From positions 27,426,501 to 27,490,500 of the forward strand of contig OY821786.1 of NCBI GenBank assembly GCA_963682175.1: DNA of 64,000 nt. The letters run 5' to 3'. The notes under the pieces are model-generated. The model made no database searches. It saw only the letters and a list, made by a program, of their open reading frames with translations, and was not told where the DNA came from. Positions 45,601 to 54,467 of this stretch are shown piece by piece. The position numbers and the translations under genes are program-made. Position 1 is the first letter of the stretch; the number at the start of each line of letters is the position of its first letter. This DNA is from Triglochin maritima. Lineage: Eukaryota; Streptophyta; Magnoliopsida; Alismatales; Juncaginaceae.

Positions 45601-45668
45601 GGGAACTACTAAACGTCGCCCCAAAACTACTTAAATCGCCCCTTGAAATTACCAAATTGCCCTTAACA
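45601..45668. repeat. Left TIR of the OTU Mutator-like element
   Basis: Pairs with 54075-54138 at about 88-90% by eye. Followed by a short promoter-like stretch with TCTATAAATTAGGC near 45698 and the transposase ATG at 45757. Confidence 0.88.
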
Positions 45669-45756
45669 ATATATTTAATACCCATATCGTCCCGTGTCTA
45701 TAAATTAGGCCTACGGTCTTGTATATTCATAATTTATCAGTAAAAATACCACGAAA

Positions 45757-46452
45757 ATGTCTGGCGAAGGTGATGCATCCGATGAGGTAAGTCTGGCGCG
45801 GGGCAAATTTTGGGCCGGGCGTCTGCATTAGACGCCCCCCCAAGGTGAGGGCGTCTGCGTAGGACGTCCTCCCCTTGGTCGAGGCGTCTAACGCAGACGC
45901 CTACGCAATGGGAGAGGCGTCTTATGTAGACGTCCTCCCCTTGGGTAAGGCATCTGTAGTAGACGCCCTTCCCTAGGGTCAGGCGTCCTACGCAAACGCC
46001 TCACCCTTGGGAAGGGCGTTTAACTCAGACGCCCCTCCCATGGGGTAGGCGTTTAATACAGACGCCCGGAATTTTTTTGATTTTTTTAATTTCGTTTTTT
46101 TTTGTAGGTTCCGTTGGAAGATTTCGGTGGTGATGGAGTGGATTACAGTGAGTTATTTCAAACTACACAAATCTTTGAAACAATCGATGAAGCATGTAAA
46201 TGGGCCAAACAAGTAGCTATCGGAGCTGGGTTTTTTTTGGTCGTGTCGTCGTACAAAACAAGATCAGATAGTCGGATGGATTGTTATTTGAGATGCGACC
46301 GGCGAAATCAAATGGAGTCTCGGGATATGGATACTGCACTTCGAAGAAACACCAAAAGAAAGGGTTGCGGTTGCCGTTTCTTAATAAAAGTGGTGGAGCG
46401 ACGAGATCGTGATGGATGGGTTGTGGTTTTTAATAGTGCTCACGGACATCAC
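45757..46452 (+). pseudogene. mudrA-like: MULE transposase, exon 1 and 5' part of exon 2
   Basis: Exon 1 (45757-45786) encodes MSGEGDASDE and ends at donor GAG/GTAAGT. Intron 45787-46107 ends TTTGTAG, phase 0. Exon 2 starts VPLEDFGGDGVDYSELFQ, then a FAR1-like region (FETIDEACKWAKQVAIGAGFF, MDCYLRCDRR, KGCGCRFLIKV) with a WRKY/GCM-like zinc site, and reaches NSAHGHH at 46452 where the copia LTR begins. The reading frame continues on the far side at 51810 with NHRLAVYPEGHRQ, so the insertion split an otherwise open exon. The ATG is supported by the upstream TATA and the clean splice. Confidence 0.85.
45817..46070. repeat. 33-bp palindromic tandem array, 8 units, in intron 1
   Basis: Eight units of GGCGTCT-N5-6-AGACGCC separated by a CCCCTTGGG-like spacer. 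GGCGTCT or variant starts at 45818, 45850, 45883, 45916, 45949, 45982, 46015 and 46048; the step is 33 bp throughout, except 32 for the first. Each unit can fold into a stem. A related array is at the other end (53807-53890). Confidence 0.9.
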
Positions 46453-47958
46453 TGTTGGCTTTTTGGCCTTAATCTAGGTTTTGATGATTTAATTAACCTA
46501 ATCTTAATTATGATGATGTAGAGTAGCACACATATTGCATTACACATATATAGTATTGTGCTAACCTCTACAGGTGATCAAGACTCGTGGAAGGAAGGAA
46601 ATCAAGTCAAGATTTGTAATAAAGCTAAATGAAGACTTGTAATCTTGATTTTATTTTGAGTCTTAGGAACATGTGTAAATTGAGCATACAAGAGTTAAAA
46701 ACATATCACATACACACTAGGTTCCTTAGAGAAGTCACACACAAAATTTCACCTTATTTGGACTTCATTAGATCACCCAAACCTTAGTCGGAAATCACTT
46801 ATAAACTTAAACCCAGATTTCCTGTGTGAACCGGTCGACCGAACCAGTTCTCAGTTCGACCGGTTTATAACAGACTCTCCACAGTGATTTTACCGAACTC
46901 TACCGGTCGACCGGTTCTACCTTTTCGGTCGACCGATCCCGGATTTTAATATGGTCGTTTTTCTTGTCGTATTCCTATAACGGTCGTATTCGTATAAAAC
47001 AAACTTAACCCCAAAATACATTCGGTAACCGGTCGAACGACGACCTTGTTTCGGTCGACCGGTTGAACATATTTTCAGAAACCAAATTCCCTGCTATCGG
47101 TCGACACATTTCTCGTTCGACCGATTGACCTTTGTCTCAACCGAATCCCCTTATCGGTCGACCGCCCCATACTTTGGTTCGACCGATTCACTTAAGTAGA
47201 GTTAAGTTCTAGCTCGTTTGTCCGACCGAATATTCTTTTGTTCGACCGTTCTCTTTGAAATCATGTTAACGGTCGACCGGTTTACTAGTTTCGGTCGACC
47301 GGTTCTGGACAGATTTGCAGCCCGATTTTCTGCTTTGTGTATCTTGCACAAAACCAAATCAAATCTATCCCCAACGGCTAGAATACCTTAGGAGCTTATA
47401 AATAGAGGATCAAGACTTGTTGTTAACACAACTCTCCAACTCCAATTGTCCCAATTCATTAGAGAGAAACCTCAATCCTCAAAGCTCCCAATTCTACACT
47501 CTTTAAGCCTAAACTTCACACATTTGATCATATACTCATCCTACTCAAAGTGTGCTCAATTAGAGAGTGAATCCCACTCAGTTACAAGAGTTGTCAAAAG
47601 AAGCAAGGACTTCGGTGAAAGCCCGAAGTGTCCCTCTCGGATTGTGAGAGGAAGAATTCAAGCAAGCGAGGGTTGTTCGCGTTGCTTGTGGTGTAAAGGT
47701 GTTCTCTCCCGGCCCGGAACGGGGAGTGGTTAGTGAAGACGTAGGCGGAGCTCGCGGAGTCGAGCGGAGTCTACAAGAGAGGACTAGGACCCGGGTGGGG
47801 TGCCGAACCTCTATAAAAACGCCGAGTCTCTTTGTGGTTTGCATTTCCTGTTAATTTCCCTACTTGTTTTTAAATTTGTTTCCGCTGCGTTTATTGTTTG
47901 ATTAGTTAGGGATTAGATTAAAAGTGATTAGTGGACCCATAACCCACACGATCCTACA
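46453..47958 (+). repeat. 5' LTR of the gag-only copia
   Basis: 1506 bp. Palindrome array at 46833-47300, TATA box TTATAAATAG at about 47397. Same family as LTR-A at 10773 and the inverted copies at 12182 and about 57640-58611. Confidence 0.95.
46833..47305. promoter_or_regulatory. Paired GGTCGACC array (gag-only copia 5' LTR)
   Basis: Pairs with start positions 46833/46854, 46905/46927, 47031/47053, about 47156/47177, and two more pairs at about 47222/47242 and 47271/47293. Spacing is 20-22 bp; one pair (47099/47115) is 16 bp. An identical array is in the 3' LTR at 50681-51153. It ends about 100 bp upstream of the TATA box. Confidence 0.85.
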
Positions 47959-47960
47959 TT

Positions 47961-47972
47961 TGGTATCAGAGC
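47961..47972 (+). other. Primer binding site, initiator tRNA-Met
   Basis: TGGTATCAGAGC two bases after the 5' LTR end. Confidence 0.92.
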
Positions 47973-48010
47973 CTTGTTAGCTAAATTCTATACTTAATCG
48001 TATTTTTAGC

Positions 48011-49669
48011 ATGGCTAGCACATCTAATCACTTAGAGGGTTTATGCACCACAAGGCCTCCTTTGCTTAATGGGTCAAATTATGATTATTGGAAAAATAGA
48101 ATGAAAATCTTTTTAATATCAAATGACCTTAAGTATTGGAAGTTTATTCAAAATCCATACATACCCCCAAATGAAGATGATTTAGATTCTCTATCTAGGG
48201 CTCAAATGAAAGAAATTGAAATGAACTCTAAAATCATGAACATTCTTTATTGTGGCCTTAATGAGGGAGAATACAATAGAATTAGGGGTTGTGAAAGTGC
48301 AAATGAAATATGGCATAGGTTACAAATGCATCATGAGGGTGATAGTAAAACTAAAGAAACTAGGGTTAGTCTTCTCATGCATAAATATGAAATATTTTCT
48401 ATGCAAATCGGTGAGAACATAAGCGACATGAACACTCGCTTCACCGATATCACTAACTCTCTTTTGATTCTTGGAAGAAGGATAAATGAAGGAGAGATGA
48501 CTCGAAAATTCCTCCGGTCATTGAGCAACGATTGGGAAGACAAGGTCGTGGCAATCGAAGAATCGCACGATCTTTCAAAATTGAAGATGGAGGAACTCAT
48601 TGGAAATCTCATGGCCTATGAGCTCCAATTGAGTCATCGAAGAGAGAAGGAAGCATCAAAGAAAAACTCCGTGGTGGCATTACATGCAAATTTTGATGAG
48701 CCAAGGAGGGTGGAAGAAGAGGACATTGAGGTCCTTGCCCAAGACTTCTTCAAATACCTCAAGAGGGATAAAGGAGAAAAGAATGAAAGAAGAGGTAGAA
48801 GAAGTGAGAAAAGAGGAAAAGAAAAAACGAGGGAGGAGAGCGAAAATGAGAGAAAAGAGAGGGAGAAGAAAAATGAGAGAAGAGAGAGGAGAAGAGAAAA
48901 GGAGAAGAGTAAGAGGAAAGAAAGGAAGGAGGAAGCTCACAAAGCCACTTGGGATGACTCTTCATCTCCATCATCATCATCCTCTTCCTTACAAAGTAGA
49001 AGAGAGGTTGCACATTCATGCTTCATGGCCATTGAAGATGAACAAAGTGAGGTAGCTTCTAACTCCTCTAAATCTTATTCCACTAGAAGTAATTCATGTT
49101 CAAGTAAATCATATTCTAGTGCTAGCTCTAATTCTAATGCTAATGATGAATCATATACACATGATGAGCTACAAAATGCATTTCATGATTTAGTTAATCA
49201 ATATGAGATCATTTGTGAAAAGAACAAAAATGCTAGAAAAACAATAAATGATCTCAAATGCCAAATTGAATTAATCATGAATGAAAAGAATGAGGTGATT
49301 GCTAGACTTGGATCAAATGAATCATCACTTGCTAGTCTAAGTAAAACACCCATTGTTGATGAACATGTAGATCTTAAAGTTTCAAATATGCAATTAAGAA
49401 AAGATCTAGAAATGTTCACTAAAGGAACAAAAATGCTTGATATGCTTTTAGGTAGTCAAAGACAATCCTTAGCTAAACATGGTTTAGGATACAATGTTCA
49501 ATTAAAAAACCATGTATCTCATACTACATTAAATGGCAAGCATTTATTTGTTAAGTCTACTTCCTCAAGTGTGTGGGCTCCCAAAACCAAAATGGTGTGG
49601 ATTCCCAAAGCTAACACTCAAGGACCCAAAGTTGTTTGGGTACCTAAATCTACTCTTGTAGGAGATTGA
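48011..49669 (+). CDS. gag: Intact copia Gag, 552 aa
   Basis: ATG 38 bp after the primer site, one open frame to TGA. Residues about 1-215 are the DUF4219/UBN2 Gag fold (LNGSNYDYWKNRMKIFLISN, ANEIWHRLQMHHEG, KFLRSLSNDWEDKVVAIEES, LIGNLMAYELQLSHRREKE). Residues about 250-310 are an extremely charged Arg/Glu/Lys stretch in which a CCHC knuckle would be expected; no CCHC is present. A Ser-rich segment follows, then a predicted coiled coil (about 380-470) and a tail with repeated WxPK motifs (SSVWAPKTKMVWIPK and KVVWVPK). Gag would form the particle; RNA packaging would have to rely on the basic stretch. No pol frame follows. Confidence 0.93.
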   Translation: MASTSNHLEGLCTTRPPLLNGSNYDYWKNRMKIFLISNDLKYWKFIQNPYIPPNEDDLDSLSRAQMKEIEMNSKIMNILYCGLNEGEYNRIRGCESANEIWHRLQMHHEGDSKTKETRVSLLMHKYEIFSMQIGENISDMNTRFTDITNSLLILGRRINEGEMTRKFLRSLSNDWEDKVVAIEESHDLSKLKMEELIGNLMAYELQLSHRREKEASKKNSVVALHANFDEPRRVEEEDIEVLAQDFFKYLKRDKGEKNERRGRRSEKRGKEKTREESENERKEREKKNERRERRREKEKSKRKERKEEAHKATWDDSSSPSSSSSSLQSRREVAHSCFMAIEDEQSEVASNSSKSYSTRSNSCSSKSYSSASSNSNANDESYTHDELQNAFHDLVNQYEIICEKNKNARKTINDLKCQIELIMNEKNEVIARLGSNESSLASLSKTPIVDEHVDLKVSNMQLRKDLEMFTKGTKMLDMLLGSQRQSLAKHGLGYNVQLKNHVSHTTLNGKHLFVKSTSSSVWAPKTKMVWIPKANTQGPKVVWVPKSTLVGD

Positions 49670-50300
49670 GGAGGAGATTGGAGGTGACCGGGTGAGCCAA
49701 AGCGTCGAATTCGAATCCGGTTGCATCACCAAATGAGATTGGAGCTAATCAAGATTCAAGTTTGGTATAAATTTCTATCCTTGAAATTTCTGAAAATTTA
49801 GCTCTAATCTAGTTTATATGCTTAATTGTCATATCTTTAGAATTTCAATTCATTGCAAATCATATACCCTATTCATTGCAAATCATTTATCACATCCATT
49901 GATTCTAAATGTCAAATTTTAAATGGATGTTAGAATAAGGCTTAAGTTGAAACTTAAATGAACTTAACTTGAATCATACTCATTGTTTCCATTTAGCCTT
50001 ATTGATAGGGGGAGCTTAATGTTATATCGTTTATTAGAGTAATGAAGTGCAAAATTTAGGGGGAGCAACTTCATTACAAGACATCCAAATTCTATGCTTA
50101 AAGTCTTAAATAATTATTATTTTTGATGGATGTCAAAGGGGGAGAGATAATTAAGGGGGTAACTTGGAATTTGGCATAAAATTGAACAAAAACTATGCAC
50201 ATCCATAGGGGGAGCATTAATATGCATAGTTTACATATACAAATTCCATGTATTTAGATAGAATTAAGATATAGGTTGCCATCATCAAAAAGGGGGAGAT
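49670..50300 (+). other. Copia 3' untranslated region with repeated purine tracts
   Basis: Five GGGGGAG tracts (about 50008, 50060, 50140, 50209 and 50292); the last, directly before the 3' LTR, is the expected polypurine primer. No coding frame. Confidence 0.75.
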
Positions 50301-51806
50301 TGTTGGCTTTTTGGCCTTAATCTAGGTTTTGATGATTTAATTAACCTAATCTTAATTATGATGATGTAGAGTAGCACACATATTGCATTGCACATATATA
50401 GTATTGTGCTAACCTCTACAGGTTATCAAGACTCGTGGAAGGAAGGAAATCAAGTCAAGATTTGTAATAAAGCTAAATGAAGACTTGTAATCTTGATTTT
50501 ATTTTGAGTCTTAGGAACATGTGTAAATTGAGCATACAAGAGTTAAAAACATATCACATACACACTAGGTTCCTTAGAGAAGTCACACACAAAATTTCAC
50601 CTTATTTGGACTTCATTAGATCACCCAAACCTTAGTCGGAAATCACTTATAAACTTAAACCCAGATTTCCTGTGTGAACCGGTCGACCGAACCAGTTCTC
50701 AGTTCGACCGGTTTATAACAGACTCTCCACAGTGATTTTACCGAACTCTACCGGTCGACCGGTTCTACCTTTTCGGTCGACCGATCCCGGATTTTAATAT
50801 GGCCGTTTTTCTTGTCGTATTCCTATAACGGTCGTATTCGTATAAAACAAACTTAACCCCAAAATACATTCGGTAACCGGTCGAACGACGACCTTGTTTC
50901 GGTCGACCGGTTGAACATATTTTCAGAAACCAAATTCCCTGCTATCGGTCGACACATTTCTCGTTCGACCGATTGACCTTTGTCTCAACCGAATCCCCTT
51001 ATCGGTCGACCGCCCCATACTTTGGTTCGACCGATTCACTTAAGTAGAGTTAAGTTCTAGCTCGTTTGTCCGACCGAATATTCTTTTGTTCGACCGTTCT
51101 CTTTGAAATCATGTTAACGGTCGACCGGTTTACTAGTTTCGGTCGACCGGTTCTGGACAGATTTGCAGCCCGATTTTCTGCTTTGTGTATCTTGCACAAA
51201 ACCCAATCAAATCTATCCCCAACGGCTAGAATACCTTAGGAGCTTATAAATAGAGGATCAAGACTTGTTGTTAACACAACTCTCCAACTCCAATTGTCCC
51301 AATTCATTAGAGAGAAACCTCAATCCTCAAAGCTACCAATTCTACACTCTTTAAGCCTAAACTTCACACATTTGATCATATACTCATCCTACTCAAAGTG
51401 TGCTCAATTAGAGAGTGAATCCCACTCAGTTACAAGAGTTGTCAAAAGAAGCAAGGACTTCGGTGAAAGCCCGAAGTGTCCCTCTCGGATTGTGAGAGGA
51501 AGAATTCAAGCAAGCGAGGGTTGTTCGCGTTGCTTGTGGTGTAAAGGTGTTCTCTCCCGGCCCGGAACGGGGAGTGGTTAGTGAAGACGTAGGCGGAGCT
51601 CGCGGAGTCGAGCGGAGTCTACAAGAGAGGACTAGGACCCGGGTGGGGTGCCGAACCTCTATAAAAACGCCGAGTCTCTTTGTGGTTTGCATTTCCTGTT
51701 AATTTCCCTACTTGTTTTTAAATTTGTTTCCGCTGCGTTTATTGTTTGATTAGTTAGGGATTAGATTAAAAGTGATTAGTGGACCCATAACCCACACGAT
51801 CCTACA
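50301..51806 (+). repeat. 3' LTR of the gag-only copia
   Basis: 1506 bp, near-identical to the 5' LTR. Its palindrome array is at 50681-51153. Confidence 0.95.
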
Positions 51807-51809
51807 TTC

Positions 51810-53461
51810 AACCACAGACTGGCAGTTTATCCAGAGGGTCATCGTCAAATTAGTGGTCTAAGTTCTTGGGCGAAGAAGATTGTTCGTGATATGACTGAGG
51901 CGCAAGCAAAACCACGGAACATCTTGAAGGCAGTAAAAGAAAAATTCCCGGAGGACAATCCAAATCAAAGGCATATTTATAATTTCAGAGATTACATGAG
52001 GAGGACAAAATCTGAAGACCGGAATCCCGTCCAGCAGTTTCTCTATCAAGCAGTGCAGTGTGAGTACTTACATTGGATTATGGCGGATCCAGAAACTGAT
52101 GTCGTCACTCACGCTTTTTTGGCACATCCGACGTCAGTCCAGTTGTTGCGGACATATCCTTTCGTTATCTGCATGGATTCGACTTACAAGACGAACAAGT
52201 ATAAGATGCCTTTGTTCGAAATGATTGGGGTCACACCAACAAACATGAATTTCCTTATTGGATATGCGATTTTGATGGATGAAACTTACTCCAGTTATCT
52301 GTGGGTGATGGAGAAGTTGCGAGATCTGTTATTGGGGATTGTCAGCCCGACTGCAATAATAACAGACCGGGAGTTAGGCCTTATGCGACCAGTGAGAGAG
52401 GTATTTCCTGACTCTGCTCATTTACTCTGCACATGGCACATCAACAAAGACGTATTGAACTACGCATACCACGTATTCGGGAAAAATAAGCAGATGGCAG
52501 AGACTTTGAGGCGTGGAAGATGGAGGAAAATCATGCTTTCTACTTCAGAAGCCGAGTATGATAGAGCTGTGTATGCTCTGAAAGATTTGTATAGATCGTG
52601 GCCGGCTATCACGGAGTATCTGGACACCACGTGGTTGGTGCATAAAGAAAAGTTTGTGCTGAATTGGACGAACGAAGTCCTTCATTTTGGGAACACCACG
52701 AATTGTAGGGTCGAAAGTGCTCATTCGGCTCTAAAAGAGTGGATTTCTACATCGACTGCAGCTCTGGACACTCTTTTCGAGTGCGTCAACGCGGCTATTG
52801 AAATGCAGCTGACGAATATTCGAAACGCTCTTGAAGACTCGAGACGGCGAAATTTGACTAATTTCGGACATGCTCTATATCGTCACATAAATGGTCGAGT
52901 TTCGCATCACTGCTTGCAATTGCTGAGTCAGGAGGTGAAAAGAATGCAAGAGTTAGATGATGAAGTTGAATATCGTTGTGAGTGCGCTTTTCTGACTTCT
53001 CATGGGATACCTTGCGCATGTACCATCCGCGGATGTCTTGAATCAGACAACGGAATTTACTTAGAGCAGATTCATTCGTTCTGGAGGACACTTGTCATTG
53101 GGGAAGGAGCCGGGAACGCAGAGTTTGTGTCTCAGGCAGCTCAAGACGCCGAACATTTTCGCAGCCTTGTTGATGAGATTGCAGGAAGTGACCCCACCGT
53201 AATTCGATCTGCCTCTCGGGTTTTATTCGAGCAGCTACACCCCGAACATGCGAATTTGAGAGAGCCTGCAGAAAAAACAAAGCTACGAGGTCGACCAAGG
53301 GGAAAGTCTACACGACGGGACCCTAGTGCGTTTGAGTATGCAGAGCGAGGTAGTGGTCGATCTTCAGGTAGTGGGAGTAGAGGTCGTGGTCGTTCTTCCG
53401 GTAGTGGAAGCAAAGGTCGTGGTCGATCTTCTGGTTCTTCGTCTGTTAGGGGAGGATCAGG
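51810..53461 (+). pseudogene. mudrA-like: MULE transposase, rest of exon 2
   Basis: Open from the LTR end to the donor TCAG/GTATAC at 53461. Order: NHRLAVYPEGHRQISGLS; the MULE catalytic region with FVICMDSTYKTNKYKMPLFE (first Asp), IITDRELGLMRPVREVFP (second Asp) and LLCTWHINKDVL (C/H motif); a SWIM zinc finger CECAFLTSHGIPCACT where the usual last His is Cys; then AT-hook-like KLRGRPRGKSTRRDPSAFEY and a Gly/Arg/Ser tail (GRGRSSGS repeats). Apart from the copia insertion the frame has no stop. Confidence 0.88.
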
Positions 53462-53573
53462 TATACCATCCCTATATTTATTGTTATTATAATTTTGTTA
53501 TTTATTTCAGTAAATATGTATCTTTTGTTATTATATGTAACTGTATTTTTTGTTTATATTGTAGTGACTGGGC

Positions 53574-53810
53574 GGGCTGACGTAGACGACTTTCCATATG
53601 CGGATAGGATTCCAGGAATCATTATGCCATTCCTACACCAGTGGAATGATGTACGTGCTGATGGAAACTGTGGATTTCGATGTGTCGCCGATGTTTTTCA
53701 CGGTGGTGAAGACAATTGGCAACTCGCCCGTCGTTCGATTTCAAATGAGCTAGCTGCGAACCCATCTTTTTATGAGCACGTATACTACGACGGTGTGGCG
53801 CAGGCTCGGA
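53574..53810 (+). pseudogene. OTU-type cysteine protease exon joined to the MULE transposase
   Basis: Acceptor TATATTGTAG at about 53564-53566, phase matching the donor (G|TG gives Val). The exon reads TGRADVDDFPYADRIPGIIM and NDVRADGNCGFRCVADVFHGG: DGNCGFR is the OTU catalytic motif (Asp, then Cys). NWQLARRSISNELAANPSFYEHVYYD follows, then the frame runs into a GC-rich palindromic array at 53807; the second half with the catalytic His is absent. OTU domains are known in some plant MULE-type proteins; here truncation makes activity unlikely. Confidence 0.8.
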
Positions 53811-53890
53811 AGCCGCTCCCCCCATGGGGGGAGCGGCTTCCTCGGACGCCCGCCCCATGCGGGGGGCGTCTCCCTCGGACGCCGGCCACT
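53807..53890. repeat. Palindromic array near the right MULE end
   Basis: Units CGGAAGCCGCTCC-N-GGAGCGGCTTCCT (36 bp) and CGGACGCCCGCCCC-N-GGGGGGCGTCTCCCT (33 bp), then a partial CGGACGCC. Similar in composition and step to the intron 1 array. Confidence 0.85.
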
Positions 53891-54074
53891 TTTTTTAATT
53901 TTTTTTTTTTTAAAAACAAATAAATAAAGTAAGGTTACCGTATACGGGTACACCGGGGGAACTGCTGGCTGCTTGCCTGGCCTCCGAGACATTCCTAATC
54001 TTCCGTAGTAGGTATAGGAAGAGAAAGTTTTGAAAAAAGAGTGAAATTGTGAGATAAATAAGCAAAAATAGGAT

Positions 54075-54138
54075 GAAGGGCAATTTGGTAATTTCAAGGG
54101 TCGATTTAAGTAATTTTGGGGCGATGTTTAGCAGTTCA
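54075..54138. repeat. Right TIR of the OTU Mutator-like element
   Basis: GAAGGGCAATTTGGTAATTT to GTTTAGCAGTTCA, inverse of the left TIR. Confidence 0.88.
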
Positions 54139-54147
54139 GAAATATTA

Positions 54148-54462
54148 TGTCACAAACTGCACTTACTATGATATGTTTAGTATTGATTTAATAATTAAAT
54201 CCTCAAGTAATATGTAGAGTTTAGATAAATAAAAACACATGGGGACCTTATTAAAGAGGACTGAAATACCAAGACAGTAATTGGCTTCAATAAGATGAAA
54301 TATTTGGATGCATGAGAACAATTAAGTAAATCACAATGTTCACATATAAGCACTTGATTGATGTATAACCCAATACGCTGAGAATAATGTATGTCAATAA
54401 TCTTGCTCTGTAATACGCTGAGAATAAGGCATATAGGGCGGATGATGGAACCTTCTGGGACT
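54148..54462. other. Unassigned sequence before the TRIM-like element
   Basis: TACGCTGAGAATAA recurs at 54371 and 54414. No gene seen. Confidence 0.4.
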
Positions 54463-54467
54463 TGCTC

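Larger units (their letters stand above)
46453..51806 (+). mobile_element. Young gag-only copia element (LTR-A family)
   Basis: LTRs 46453-47958 and 50301-51806, both 1506 bp and differing by only about five bases, begin TGTTGGCTTT and end CGATCCTACA. Primer site TGGTATCAGAGC at 47961; purine tract AAAAAGGGGGAGAT before 50301. The internal region has one intact gag gene and no protease, integrase or RT, so it must be mobilised by a relative. Flanks ATCAC and TTCAA are not a clear duplication. It lies in exon 2 of the MULE transposase. Confidence 0.95.
45601..54138 (+). mobile_element. OTU-bearing Mutator-like element, split by a gag-only copia
   Basis: Terminal inverted repeats of about 65 bp: left GGGAACTACTAAACGTCG from 45601 and, inverted, TGAACTGCTAAACATCG ending 54138, followed on both sides by CCCC-AAA-CTACTTAAATCG-CCCTTGAAATTACC with a few changes. 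Flanks AAAATATTA (45592-45600) and GAAATATTA (54139-54147) form a 9-bp duplication with one change. The element carries a three-exon gene for a MULE transposase with an OTU domain, 33-bp palindromic arrays near both ends, and a 5354-bp copia insertion at 46453-51806. Without it the element is about 3.2 kb. Confidence 0.9.

Noticed and set aside
47446..47733. 95-residue open frame repeated in both LTRs (also 51294-51581)
   Set aside because: No ATG start (opens with TTG), lies in LTR leader, and is duplicated only because the LTR is.
48680..49055. Open frames in other frames across the gag charged stretch
   Set aside because: Shadow frames of the GA-rich gag segment; low-complexity translations.
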